Below are positions 44,581-52,076 of a stretch of DNA of 64,000 bases, piece by piece. Location: positions 372,001 through 436,000 of the forward strand of contig NZ_CAKAKO010000002.1 in the NCBI RefSeq assembly GCF_916700565.1. Reading direction: 5' to 3'. Position numbers and translations under genes: made by a program. Below the pieces are notes generated by a model. It did no database searches. It was not told where the DNA came from and saw only the letters and a program-made list of their open reading frames with translations. The stretch's first letter is position 1; every line of letters begins with the position of its first letter. This DNA is from Xenophilus sp. Marseille-Q4582 (GTDB lineage: Bacteria; Pseudomonadota; Gammaproteobacteria; Burkholderiales; Burkholderiaceae_C).

Positions 44581-45567
44581 ATGAGTTCTACGGCCTTCGA
44601 CCCCGACGTGCTGCTGGCGCGCGCGCGCGCCACTTTCGACATCGAGGCTGCGGCCGTGCTGGGCCTGAAGGCGCGGCTGGGCCCGTCCTTCACCGACGCC
44701 GTGCGCCGCATCCTCGACGTGCGCGGACGCGTGGTCGTCATGGGCATGGGCAAGAGCGGCCATGTGGGCCGCAAGATCGCCGCCACGCTCGCTTCCACCG
44801 GCACCCCGGCCATGTTCGTCCACCCGGCCGAGGCCAGCCACGGCGACCTGGGCATGATCAAGGCGGTGGACATCGTGCTGGCCATCTCCAACAGCGGTGA
44901 AAGCGACGAGCTGGCCGCCATCCTGCCCGTGGTCAAGCGCCAGGGCGTGCCGCTGATCGCCATGACCGGCGGCGCCCAGTCGATGCTCGCGCGCCATGCC
45001 GACCTGGTGCTGGACAGCGGCGTGGAGAAGGAGGCCTGCCCGTTGAACCTGGCGCCCACCGCCAGCACCACGGCGCAGATGGCGCTGGGCGATGCGCTCG
45101 CGGTCGCGCTGCTCGAAGCGCGCGGCTTCGGCGCCGAGGATTTCGCGCGCTCGCACCCGGGGGGGGCGCTCGGGCGCAAGCTGCTCACGCACGTGAGCGA
45201 CGTGATGCGCGCCGGCGACGCCGTGCCGCGCGTGGCGCCGAACGTGGGCATCAGCGAACTGATGCGCGCCATGAGCCGCGGCGGCTTCGGCGCCGCCGCC
45301 ATCGTCAATCCGCAGGGCCGCGCCACGGGCATCTTCACCGACGGCGACCTGCGCCGCCTGATCGAGGCCGGCGCCGACCTGCGCACGCCGACCGCCGCCG
45401 AAGTCATGCACGCCGGCCCGCGCACCATCCGCGCCGATGCGCTGGCCGTGGAAGCGGCCGAACTCATGGAGCAGCACGGCATCACGCGGCTGTTCGTGGT
45501 CGACGGCGAGGGCCGGCTCGTGGGCGCGCTCAACACCACCGACCTGATGCGGGCCAAGGTCATCTGA
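44581..45567 (+). CDS. kdsD: D-arabinose-5-phosphate isomerase (KpsF/GutQ)
   Basis: Converts ribulose-5-phosphate to arabinose-5-phosphate, the first step of Kdo synthesis for LPS. 328 residues: SIS domain with VVVMGMGKSGHVGRKIAATL, TPAMFVHPAEASHGDLGM and SNSGESDEL, the SHPGGALGRKLL motif, then two CBS domains (DVMRAGDAVPRV and EVMHAGPRTIRADA). The stop codon overlaps the kdsC start, in the conserved kdsD-kdsC-lptC order. Confidence 0.95.
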   Translation: MSSTAFDPDVLLARARATFDIEAAAVLGLKARLGPSFTDAVRRILDVRGRVVVMGMGKSGHVGRKIAATLASTGTPAMFVHPAEASHGDLGMIKAVDIVLAISNSGESDELAAILPVVKRQGVPLIAMTGGAQSMLARHADLVLDSGVEKEACPLNLAPTASTTAQMALGDALAVALLEARGFGAEDFARSHPGGALGRKLLTHVSDVMRAGDAVPRVAPNVGISELMRAMSRGGFGAAAIVNPQGRATGIFTDGDLRRLIEAGADLRTPTAAEVMHAGPRTIRADALAVEAAELMEQHGITRLFVVDGEGRLVGALNTTDLMRAKVI

Positions 45568-46157
45568 TGGGCGGCCCCTCGTTCGTGCCGCCGCCGTCCC
45601 CGGCCTTGCCGGCGCAGCGGTTCGCGCCGGAAGTCCTGCTGGCGGCCCAGGACCTGCGGATCGCCTTCTTCGACGTCGACGGGGTGCTGACCGATGGCGG
45701 CGTGTACTTCAGCGAGGCGGGCGAGACGCTCAAGCGCTTTTCCATCCTCGATGGCTACGGCCTGCAACTGCTGCGCCGCGCGGGCATCACGCCGGCGGTG
45801 ATCACGGGGCGGGATTCGAAGCCGCTGCGCGTGCGCCTCGAAGCGCTGGGCGTCGAGCATGTGCGCTACGGCATCACCGACAAGCTGCCCGCCGCGCAGG
45901 CCATCCTGCAAGCCCTGGGGCTGGACTGGCACCAGGCCGCGGCCATGGGCGACGACTGGCCCGACCTGCCGCTGCTGCGCCGCGTGCGATTCGCGGTCGC
46001 GCCGGCCAATGCGCATGTGGAAGTGCGCGCCGTCGCCCACCATGTGACCACGGCGCTGGGCGGCGCCGGCGCGGCGCGCGAATGCTGCGACCTGCTGCTG
46101 ATGGCGGGGGGCCACTACCGCCGCCTGCTGGACGACGTGCACGGAGGCGCCGCATGA
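45567..46157 (+). CDS. kdsC: 3-deoxy-D-manno-octulosonate-8-phosphate phosphatase
   Basis: HAD-type phosphatase releasing Kdo from Kdo-8-P. 196 residues; the first 30 are a Pro-rich extension. Motif I FFDVDGVLTDGG holds the nucleophile aspartate, followed by GYGLQLLRRAGI, VITGRDSKPLRVR (motif II) and MGDDWPDLPLL (motif III). Class C0 without a cap domain, so it should be a tetramer. Starts within the kdsD stop and overlaps lptC by 4 nt. Confidence 0.94.
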   Translation: MGGPSFVPPPSPALPAQRFAPEVLLAAQDLRIAFFDVDGVLTDGGVYFSEAGETLKRFSILDGYGLQLLRRAGITPAVITGRDSKPLRVRLEALGVEHVRYGITDKLPAAQAILQALGLDWHQAAAMGDDWPDLPLLRRVRFAVAPANAHVEVRAVAHHVTTALGGAGAARECCDLLLMAGGHYRRLLDDVHGGAA

Positions 46158-46816
46158 GCGCCGCGGCCACGCTGGCGCCGCTGCGCGGCTGGTCCTGGCG
46201 CAGGGCGCTGGACCGCCTGAGCCTGTATCTGCCCATCATCCTGACCGGCGCGCTGGCGCTGGGCACCTACTGGCTGGTGCGCAACGCCCCGCGGCTGGCC
46301 GAGCCCGTGGCCGCGCAGGCGCCCACGCACGAGCCCGATTTCTTCATGCGCGACTTCACGGTGAAGAACTTCCTGCCCAACGGCAACCTGCGCAGTGAAC
46401 TCAGCGGCAAGGAGGGGCGCCACTACCCCGACACCGACACGCTGGAAGTGGACCAGGTGCGCGTGCGCTCCGTGTCGCCCGAAGGCCTGGTGACGCATGC
46501 CACGGCCGACCGCGGCCTGTCCAATGGCGACGGCAGCGAGATCCAGCTGTTCGGCAATGCGGTGGTGGTGCGCGATGCCGCCACGCTGCCCAACGGGCGC
46601 TTCATGCCGCGGCTGGAGTTCCGCGGCGAATTCCTGCACGCCTTCGTGAACACGGAACGCGTGCGGTCGCACCTGCCGGTGACCCTCACGCGCGGCAGCG
46701 ACCAGTTCACGGCCGATTCCATGGACTACGACAACCTCGAAGGCGTCGCCCACCTGCGCGGCCGCGTGCGCGGGCAGATCGCGCCGTCGGCGGCCCCCGC
46801 GGCGCATCCGCGCTGA
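46154..46816 (+). CDS. lptC: LPS export protein LptC
   Basis: 220-residue bitopic inner-membrane protein of the Lpt bridge that takes LPS from LptB2FG to LptA. One N-terminal membrane helix (LSLYLPIILTGALALGTYWL) and a periplasmic beta-jellyroll containing FMRDFTVKNFLPNGNLRSEL and SDQFTADSMDYDNLEGVAHL. Overlaps kdsC by 4 nt. The expected lptA and lptB are not next; an SDR gene and a palindromic element follow instead. Confidence 0.92.
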   Translation: MSAAATLAPLRGWSWRRALDRLSLYLPIILTGALALGTYWLVRNAPRLAEPVAAQAPTHEPDFFMRDFTVKNFLPNGNLRSELSGKEGRHYPDTDTLEVDQVRVRSVSPEGLVTHATADRGLSNGDGSEIQLFGNAVVVRDAATLPNGRFMPRLEFRGEFLHAFVNTERVRSHLPVTLTRGSDQFTADSMDYDNLEGVAHLRGRVRGQIAPSAAPAAHPR

Positions 46817-46843
46817 GCGCCCCCTCGCAGGAGGTCATTCGGC

Positions 46844-47623
46844 ATGAGCCCACCCCTGGCCTTCATCACCGGCGCGTCCAGCGGCATCGGCCAGGCCCTC
46901 GCCGCCCGTTATGCGCAAGCCGGCTGGCGGCTGGCCCTGGTGGCCAGGCGCACCGAGGAAATGCAGGCCTGGGCCGCCGGCCTGCGGCTGGACGAAAGCC
47001 GCTGCCGGATCTATGGCGCCGATGTGGCGCAGATCGACAGCATCGTGGCGGCCGGGCAGCGCTGCCTGGCCGAGTCCGGTGTGCCCGACGTGGTGATCGC
47101 CAACGCGGGCATCAGCATCGGCATGGACACGCGCGAGCGCGCCGACCTGGACGTGATGGCCCAGACCTTCGCGCTCAACAACACGGGCCTGGCCGCCACC
47201 TTCCATCCCTTCGTGGCGCCGATGGTCCAGCGCGGCAGCGGGCGCCTGGTCGGCATCGCCAGCGTCGCATCGGTGCGCGGGCTGCCCGGCCACGGCGCCT
47301 ATTGCGCCAGCAAGGCCGGTGTCGTGGCCTATTGCGAGAGCCTGCGTACCGAGCTGCACGGCAGCGGCGTGCGCGTCGTGACCCTGTGCCCGGGCTACAT
47401 CGACACGCCGCTGACGCGAGGCAACCGCTATGGCATGCCCTTCCTGATGCAGCCCGAGGCGTTCGCCGACCGGGCTTTCCAGGCCATCGAAGCGGGCGCC
47501 AGCTACCGCGTGATCCCGTGGCAGATGGGATGGGTGGCGCGGCTGCTGCGCTGGGTGCCGAACGCCGTGTTCGACCGCGCCGTGCAGGGGCGCGGGCGCA
47601 AGAAGCGGCGCGGCGAGCACTGA
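46844..47623 (+). CDS. SDR family NAD(P)-dependent oxidoreductase
   Basis: 259-residue short-chain dehydrogenase. Cofactor motif FITGASSGIGQAL (8-20), an arginine-rich segment VARRTEEM favouring NADP, NAG, ASVASVRGLPGHGAYCASKAG with the Ser-Tyr-Lys triad, and LCPGYIDTPLTRGNRYGMPF. The C-terminal hydrophobic stretch MGWVARLLRWVPNAVFDRAV resembles membrane-associated SDRs acting on lipids. It lies 27 nt after lptC with GGAGG before the ATG, so it is probably in the same operon. Substrate unknown. Confidence 0.88.
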   Translation: MSPPLAFITGASSGIGQALAARYAQAGWRLALVARRTEEMQAWAAGLRLDESRCRIYGADVAQIDSIVAAGQRCLAESGVPDVVIANAGISIGMDTRERADLDVMAQTFALNNTGLAATFHPFVAPMVQRGSGRLVGIASVASVRGLPGHGAYCASKAGVVAYCESLRTELHGSGVRVVTLCPGYIDTPLTRGNRYGMPFLMQPEAFADRAFQAIEAGASYRVIPWQMGWVARLLRWVPNAVFDRAVQGRGRKKRRGEH

Positions 47624-47783
47624 GAAGCTGTGAACGAATCCGACATGCCCGCTCATCCCGCCAAAACGCCCGCACTCTTCGTTGCAAATGCTCGCCATAG
47701 CCCGAGCTATGGCTGCGCTTTGCGCCTCGATTGCGAACGTTTTGACGCTCTGCTCGGTCACGCCGAATTCATTCACACCTTCT
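47623..47783. repeat. 161-bp imperfect palindromic element
   Basis: Long inverted structure whose ends are AGAAGCTGTGAACGAATC (47623-47640) and its near-complement at 47767-47783 (minus strand reads AGAAGGTGTGAATGAAT). Its centre is the perfect CATAGC-CCGA-GCTATG (47696-47711). The arms match at very roughly two-thirds of positions, judged by eye, with one 1-nt offset. It begins on the last base of the SDR stop codon and carries no start codon or transposase. It looks like a MITE- or BIME-like dispersed repeat, possibly with a folded RNA. The opposite strand is an open frame, but without gene-like start signals. Confidence 0.65.
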
Positions 47784-47906
47784 GAGGGCCGGCCTTGCGC
47801 GCGGCACCCTGTGGCGCGTAATGGGCCCGCAGCGGTCTGCAGCGCGTGAAGGCAGGCCGGAGCCCCCAAGCCGCCCCATCCGCCTGTTCGGCGGCTCCTC
47901 CCCAAC

Positions 47907-47930
47907 AAAAAAAGGCCCCGAAGGGCCTCT
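47907..47930 (-). terminator. Rho-independent terminator of the RNA-binding protein gene (bidirectional)
   Basis: AGGCCC (47913-47918), loop CGAA, GGGCCT (47923-47928); on the minus strand it is followed by a seven-T run (47913-47907). On the plus strand CTTTTCC follows, so it may also end the lptC-SDR transcript. It lies 32 nt beyond the TGA at 47962-47964. Confidence 0.9.
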
Positions 47931-47961
47931 TTTCCGAGCCGAAGCTCGCGGTGAGCGTGGG

Positions 47962-48494
47962 TCAGTAGCTGCCGCCGCCGTAGCCGCCGCCGCCACCACC
48001 GTAACCCCGCCGCCGCCGCCGCCGCCGTAGCCACCGCCACGGTTGCCGCCACCGCCGCGCGGGCCGGTGCCATAGGGGCTGCGGAAGCCGCCGTCATTGC
48101 CGCCACCGCTGCGACCACCGCCGCCGTAGCCGCCACCGCCGCTGCGGCCGCCACCGCCGTAGCCGCCACCACCACCACCACCGTAGCCGCCGCCACCGTA
48201 GCCGCCGCCACCGCCGCCATAGCCACCGGTGCGGGGCGGGCGCGGTTCCATCGGGCGCGCTTCATTGACCACGACATTACGGCCGCCCAGCGACTGGCCG
48301 TTCATGCCCTCGATGGCAGCTTGCGCCTCTGCGTCGCTGCCCATTTCGACGAAGCCGAAGCCCTTGGAGCGACCGGTCTCGCGCTCCATCATGACCTTGG
48401 CGCTGGCGACAGCACCAAATTGGCTGAACGCCTGTTCCAGATCACCGTCGCGCACCGAATAAGGCAGGTTGCCGACGTACAGTTTGTTGCCCAT
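47962..48494 (-). CDS. Glycine-rich RRM RNA-binding protein, tail frameshifted
   Basis: Cold-shock-type RNA-binding protein. RRM domain (residues 1-82): MGNKLYVGNLPYSVRDGDLE with RNP2 LYVGNL, RNP1 KGFGFVEM, and AIEGMNGQSLGGRNVVVNEA. A tail of GGYGGGG-type repeats follows (about 90-160). At GGCGGGGTTACGG (around 48003-48010) the frame leaves the Gly/Tyr pattern; adding one base restores GGGYGGGGGGYGGGSY and a TGA at 47964-47962, just before the terminator. As written, the frame would run through the terminator to 47769. Either a genuine 1-nt loss in a GGC repeat or a sequence error. The coordinates given assume the restored frame. Confidence 0.85.
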
Positions 48495-48618
48495 CAAGGG
48501 ACTCCTATGAACACAGAGAAAAAGCGATGGAGTCCCGAGAGCAGGACCTGGTGGGCAGGCCCGGCGAAACTGTCCGATCACCGATGACTGCAGGCATTTT
48601 TTCCGCCTACAGGCCCGA

Positions 48619-48647
48619 CCATTATGGGTGATTTGCTTCTTTTGCAA
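48619..48647 (-). promoter_or_regulatory. Candidate promoter of the RRM protein gene
   Basis: Minus strand: TTGCAA (48647-48642), 17-nt spacer, TAATGG (48624-48619), giving a leader of about 120 nt. A second -35-like TTGACA lies further upstream (48673-48668) with a poor -10. Long leaders are common for cold-inducible RRM genes. Apart from this promoter and the metX control region at its right end, the 48495-49088 gap shows no gene. Confidence 0.55.
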
Positions 48648-48967
48648 GTAGGAATTTGCCCGCGGCTTGTCAAGCCGTCCGAATTTACTTGATGTGTGCG
48701 CTTGCTCACTCTGCATGCCCTACCACAAAAGGACAAGGGTTTGCCTCAAGAGGGTGCATCCCCGGAAAAAAGAAGGCATCGCACGCACCGGAATTGCGCC
48801 TTACGGGCGCGCAGGTGTCCTGATTTTTCGACGCGCCAAGCGGGGACACCGGCGGGCCCCGCCGAAGCCTGCGGCCCGTGCGGGCTCGGGCGCCGGAACG
48901 CGGAATCGGAGGCAGACGGCCGAGCGGAACGTCATGGGCGCACGCGCCGCGTCCCGGCGGCGGCGCC

Positions 48968-48973
48968 TATACT
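48968..48973 (+). promoter_or_regulatory. -10 hexamer of the metX promoter
   Basis: TATACT at 48968-48973 would place the transcription start near 48980, exactly at the 5' edge of the riboswitch-like structure. The -35 region is GC-rich and poor. Confidence 0.55.
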
Positions 48974-48980
48974 TGGGCCA

Positions 48981-49032
48981 CGCGCCGATTTGCTCCAGCT
49001 TGCGGGCGCTTCACAAATGCAGCTAAAGACGG
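48981..49032 (+). promoter_or_regulatory. SAM-II-type riboswitch upstream of metX
   Basis: The stretch carries the conserved SAM-II pattern in order: P1 strand GCGCC (48982-48986), GATTT (48987-48991 region), CTTGC, the P1 partner GGCGC (49005-49009), then ACAAATGCAGCTAAAGA (49013-49029), which is the hallmark 3' segment. Position just upstream of a homoserine acyltransferase gene is the typical SAM-II setting. Ligand: S-adenosylmethionine; high SAM should reduce metX-metW expression. Recognised by eye against the published motif, not by a covariance search. Confidence 0.75.
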
Positions 49033-49049
49033 ACGCGGACATGACATGA

Positions 49050-49083
49050 CCCGGCTCGTTTTTGGCGAGGCCGGGTTTTCTTT
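49050..49083 (+). terminator. Intrinsic terminator/expression hairpin between riboswitch and metX
   Basis: CCCGGCTCG (49050-49058) pairs with CGAGGCCGGG (49066-49075) with one bulged C, and a T-rich run TTTTCTTT (49076-49083) follows. The metX ATG is at 49089, so the hairpin also covers the only purine-rich stretch (GCGAGG) that could serve as ribosome site. It is the likely output switch of the SAM-sensing element. Confidence 0.75.
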
Positions 49084-49088
49084 GCGCC

Positions 49089-50228
49089 ATGTCCTTTGAT
49101 GTCACTCCCCAGTCGATGCGCTTCGAGGCGCCGCTGACCTTGCGCAGCGGGGCGTCGATCCGCGATTACGCGCTGGCCTACGAAACCTACGGCGAACTCA
49201 ACGCCGACCGCAGCAACGCCGTGCTGGTATGTCATGCGCTCAACGCCTCGCACCACGTGGCCGGGCGCTATGCGGGCCAGCCCAAGTCCGAAGGCTGGTG
49301 GGACAACATGATCGGGCCGGGCAAGTCGCTGGACACCGACCGCTTCTTCGTCATCGGCATCAACAACCTCGGCTCCTGCTTCGGCTCCACGGGGCCGATG
49401 CACGTGAACCCCGACACCGGCCGCGTCTACGGCGCCGACTTCCCGGTCGTGACGGTGGAGGACTGGGTGGACGCGCAGGCCCGCCTGCTCGATGCGCTGG
49501 GCATCGACACGCTGGCCGCCGTGATGGGCGGCAGCCTGGGCGGCATGCAGGCGCTGTCGTGGACACTGCAGTACCCCGAGCGCGTGCGCCATGCGGCCGT
49601 GATCGCGAGCGCGCCCAACCTCAACGCCGAGAACATCGCGTTCAACGAAGTCGCGCGCCGCGCCATCGTCACCGACCCCGATTTCCACGGCGGCCATTTC
49701 TATGAACATGGCGTGGTGCCGCGCCGCGGCCTGCGCATCGCGCGCATGATCGGCCACATCACCTACCTCAGCGACGACGTGATGAACGAGAAGTTCGGGC
49801 GCCAGCTGAGAAACGGCCCGGCGATCCATTACTCCACGCAGGACGTGGAATTCCAGATCGAAAGCTACCTGCGCTACCAGGGCGACAAGTTCAGCGAGTA
49901 CTTCGACGCCAACACCTACCTGCTGATCACGCGCGCGCTCGACTATTTCGATCCGGCCGGCACCTTCGGCGGCGATCTGCGCGCCGCGCTGGCCCGCGCC
50001 ACGGCCAAGTTCCTGCTCGTGAGCTTCTCCACCGACTGGCGCTTCTCGCCCGCGCGCAGCCGCGAGATCGTCAAGGCCCTGCTCGACAACCGCCGCAGCG
50101 TGAGCTACGCCGAGATCGATGCGCCGCACGGCCACGATGCCTTCCTGCTCGACGACAGCCGCTACCTGGGCGTGGTGCGGGCCTGGTTCGATGGCATCGC
50201 GGCCGAACTGGAGGAGGTGCGCGCATGA
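49089..50228 (+). CDS. metX: Homoserine O-acyltransferase (MetX)
   Basis: Acylates homoserine (acetyl- or succinyl-CoA donor) at the entry to methionine synthesis. 379-residue alpha/beta hydrolase: [32 protein letters not shown], nucleophile elbow [12 protein letters not shown], catalytic Asp in [10 protein letters not shown] and His in [11 protein letters not shown]. Start ATG 49089 lies directly behind the riboswitch terminator hairpin. It overlaps metW by 4 nt, the conserved pair in betaproteobacteria. Donor specificity cannot be read safely from sequence alone. Confidence 0.94.
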   Translation: MSFDVTPQSMRFEAPLTLRSGASIRDYALAYETYGELNADRSNAVLVCHALNASHHVAGRYAGQPKSEGWWDNMIGPGKSLDTDRFFVIGINNLGSCFGSTGPMHVNPDTGRVYGADFPVVTVEDWVDAQARLLDALGIDTLAAVMGGSLGGMQALSWTLQYPERVRHAAVIASAPNLNAENIAFNEVARRAIVTDPDFHGGHFYEHGVVPRRGLRIARMIGHITYLSDDVMNEKFGRQLRNGPAIHYSTQDVEFQIESYLRYQGDKFSEYFDANTYLLITRALDYFDPAGTFGGDLRAALARATAKFLLVSFSTDWRFSPARSREIVKALLDNRRSVSYAEIDAPHGHDAFLLDDSRYLGVVRAWFDGIAAELEEVRA

Positions 50229-50809
50229 GCGACTTCGACCTGCAGAGCGCCATCGTGCGCCTGGTGCCCGAAGGCGCGCGCGTGCTCGACCTGGGCTGCG
50301 GCGACGGCGCCCTGCTCGAGCGGCTGCAGCGCGAGCGCGGCTGCTCGGGCTACGGCGTGGAGATCGCCGACGGCAACGTGCTGCAGTGCGTGCGCCGCGG
50401 CGTTGACGTGATCCAGCTCAACCTCGACGAAGGCCTGTCGATGTTCGAGGACGCGAGCTTCGACGTGGTGCTGCAGATCGACACGCTGCAGCACCTGCGC
50501 AATGCCGAAGTCATGCTGCGCGAAACCGCGCGTGTGGGCCGCTTCGGCATCGTCGCCTTCCCGAACTTCGCGCACTGGCCCAACCGCGTGAGCATCGCGC
50601 GCGGGCGCATGCCGGTCACGCGCCGCCTGCCCTACCAGTGGTACGACACGCCCAACATCCGCGTCGGCACCTTCAAGGACTTCGAGGTGCTGGCGCGCAA
50701 GAACCGGCTGCGCGTGCTCGACGCCTTCGGCGTGCATGTCGGCCGCGAGGTGCGCTGGCTGCCCAACGCGCGCGCGAGCACGGCGGTGTTCCGCTTCGAG
50801 CGGGAATGA
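50225..50809 (+). CDS. metW: Methionine biosynthesis protein MetW
   Basis: 194-residue class-I SAM-dependent methyltransferase fold protein associated with MetX. SAM motif [17 protein letters not shown] (about 19-35), [20 protein letters not shown], and the typical [31 protein letters not shown] stretch of MetW. Start overlaps the metX stop by 4 nt, so the two are translationally coupled and share the SAM-II control. Confidence 0.94.
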   Translation: MSDFDLQSAIVRLVPEGARVLDLGCGDGALLERLQRERGCSGYGVEIADGNVLQCVRRGVDVIQLNLDEGLSMFEDASFDVVLQIDTLQHLRNAEVMLRETARVGRFGIVAFPNFAHWPNRVSIARGRMPVTRRLPYQWYDTPNIRVGTFKDFEVLARKNRLRVLDAFGVHVGREVRWLPNARASTAVFRFERE

Positions 50810-50857
50810 GTGGCAGGCCGCGTCGATGCCCGCGCCGTCCTCGATCCGCTGAGTCCC

Positions 50858-51460
50858 ATGCCCTTCACCCTGGCCGCGCCGGCGCATGCCGAACTGCTGG
50901 TGCGCAAGAGCCGCTTCCTGGCTTGCGTGCAGCCGGTGGGCGGCCGTGCCGAGGCGCAGGCGATCGTCGCCGCGCTGCGCACGCAGCACCCCGCAGCAGC
51001 CCATGTGTGCTGGGCGCTGATGGCCGGCGGCCAGTCCGCGGCGGTGGACGACGGCGAGCCCAGCGGCACCGCCGGCCGGCCCATGCTGGAGGTGCTGCGC
51101 CATCACGACCTGGAAGGCGCGCTGGCGACCGTGGTGCGCTACTTCGGCGGCGTGAAGCTGGGCGCGGGCGGCCTGGTGCGCGCCTACACCGACAGCGTGG
51201 CGCAGGCCCTGCGCATCGCCGTGCTGGTGCCGCTGCAGCGGCGCGTCCCGATGGCCTGCACCGTGCCCTATGCCTTCGAAGGCCTGGTGCGGCGCGAACT
51301 GGCCGCCGTGCAGGGCGTGCTCGGCGAAGTGCGCCATGGCGCGGGGGTCGAACTGCGCTTCGAGGTGCTGCAGGCGCAGGCGGACGAACTGAAGGTTCGC
51401 ATCGACAACGGCACCCAGGGGCGGGCGGCCTGGATTTTGGTTACCGATCTTGCGCAATGA
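50858..51460 (+). CDS. YigZ/IMPACT family protein
   Basis: 200 residues with the UPF0029/IMPACT N-terminal domain: KSRFLACVQPV, AAHVCWALMAGG, the signature DDGEPSGTAGRPMLEVL and VVRYFGGVKLGAGGLVRAY, then the DUF1949-like C-terminal domain (MACTVPYAFEGLVRREL). The family is linked to translation regulation; no precise reaction is established. ATG at 50858 (MPFTLAAPA) is preferred over a GTG at 50810 that lies in the metW stop region. Confidence 0.9.
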   Translation: MPFTLAAPAHAELLVRKSRFLACVQPVGGRAEAQAIVAALRTQHPAAAHVCWALMAGGQSAAVDDGEPSGTAGRPMLEVLRHHDLEGALATVVRYFGGVKLGAGGLVRAYTDSVAQALRIAVLVPLQRRVPMACTVPYAFEGLVRRELAAVQGVLGEVRHGAGVELRFEVLQAQADELKVRIDNGTQGRAAWILVTDLAQ

Positions 51461-51462
51461 AG

Positions 51463-51491
51463 TGTGACCGGCCGGCATGCTTCCCTACGAT
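51463..51491 (+). promoter_or_regulatory. Candidate promoter of the bactofilin gene
   Basis: TGTGAC (51463-51468), 17-nt spacer, TACGAT (51486-51491). Transcription would begin near 51498, downstream of the ATG at 51477, which supports the TTG start at 51516 for the following gene. Confidence 0.5.
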
Positions 51492-51515
51492 GCAACGTTT
51501 TCCGAGGAGCTCCCA

Positions 51516-52040
51516 TTGGCATCGCAATCCCCCTTCTTTGGCAAGCGCAGCAGCACTGACGACAGCCTGAACTCCCGCCCCGCTCCGCTGGTGGGCGGCG
51601 GCACCAGCCTCACCGGCTCGCCCGTGAGCCCGTCCTCCCTCGCCACGGCTGCGCCCGTGAGCGCGCCGGTCAAGGAAGGCGGCAGCAAGCTCACCGTCGG
51701 CCCCAACATCAAGCTCAAGGGCGTGGAAATCACCGACTGCGACACGCTCGTGGTCGAAGGCATCGTCGAAGCGACGATGGACTCGCGCGTGATCCAGATC
51801 GCCGAGCAGGGCTCCTTCAAGGGTTCGGTGGCCATCGACATCGCCGAGATCCGCGGCCTGTTCGACGGCGACCTCACGGCGCGCGAGAAGCTGGTGATCC
51901 ATTCCACCGGCAAGGTCACGGGCAAGATCCGCTACGGCAAGATCGTGATCGAGGAAGGCGGCCAGCTGTCGGGCGAGGTCAGCGTGGGCACCGACAAGGG
52001 CGACAGCAGCAGCGCCGGCAAGCTGCAGGCCGCGGCCTGA
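51516..52040 (+). CDS. Bactofilin (polymer-forming cytoskeletal protein)
   Basis: 174 residues from a TTG start that has GAGGAG six nt upstream (51504-51509); an ATG at 51477 is in frame but lacks a ribosome site and lies inside the promoter. Ser/Gly-rich N-terminal 55 residues, then the bactofilin right-handed beta-helix made of short repeats: LVVEGIVEATMDSRVIQIAE, GSFKGSVAIDIAEIRGLFDG, LTAREKLVIHSTGKVTGKIR, KIVIEEGGQLSGEV. It probably forms membrane-associated filaments with a role in cell shape or polarity. No M23 peptidase gene is adjacent. Confidence 0.88.
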   Translation: MASQSPFFGKRSSTDDSLNSRPAPLVGGGTSLTGSPVSPSSLATAAPVSAPVKEGGSKLTVGPNIKLKGVEITDCDTLVVEGIVEATMDSRVIQIAEQGSFKGSVAIDIAEIRGLFDGDLTAREKLVIHSTGKVTGKIRYGKIVIEEGGQLSGEVSVGTDKGDSSSAGKLQAAA

Positions 52041-52045
52041 GGGTC

Positions 52046-52064
52046 GCGCCTCGCCGAGGCGCGT
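52046..52064. terminator. Hairpin between convergent bactofilin and DUF72 genes
   Basis: CGCGCCT (52046-52052) and AGGCGCG (52058-52064) form a 7-bp stem. There is no T-tract on either strand, so it is at best a weak bidirectional terminator. Confidence 0.4.
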
Positions 52065-52076
52065 GGCCCTGGTTTC

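Noticed and set aside
47624-47783. Small minus-strand protein within the palindrome
   Set aside because: The frame is open but has no start codon with a ribosome site inside the element, and the symmetry explains the openness; kept only as a repeat.
47769-47961. C-terminal extension of the RRM protein beyond the Gly-rich tail
   Set aside because: It reads through a strong terminator hairpin and into the palindromic element, and the sequence is unlike the family; a 1-nt frameshift explains it.
47990-48230. Regular short repeats resembling a CRISPR array or microsatellite
   Set aside because: The units are codons for Gly/Tyr in a known RNA-binding protein tail, without unique spacers.
48667-49026. 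Short open frames in the gap between the RRM gene and metX
   Set aside because: They overlap the promoter and riboswitch, have Arg-rich random-looking composition and no ribosome sites.
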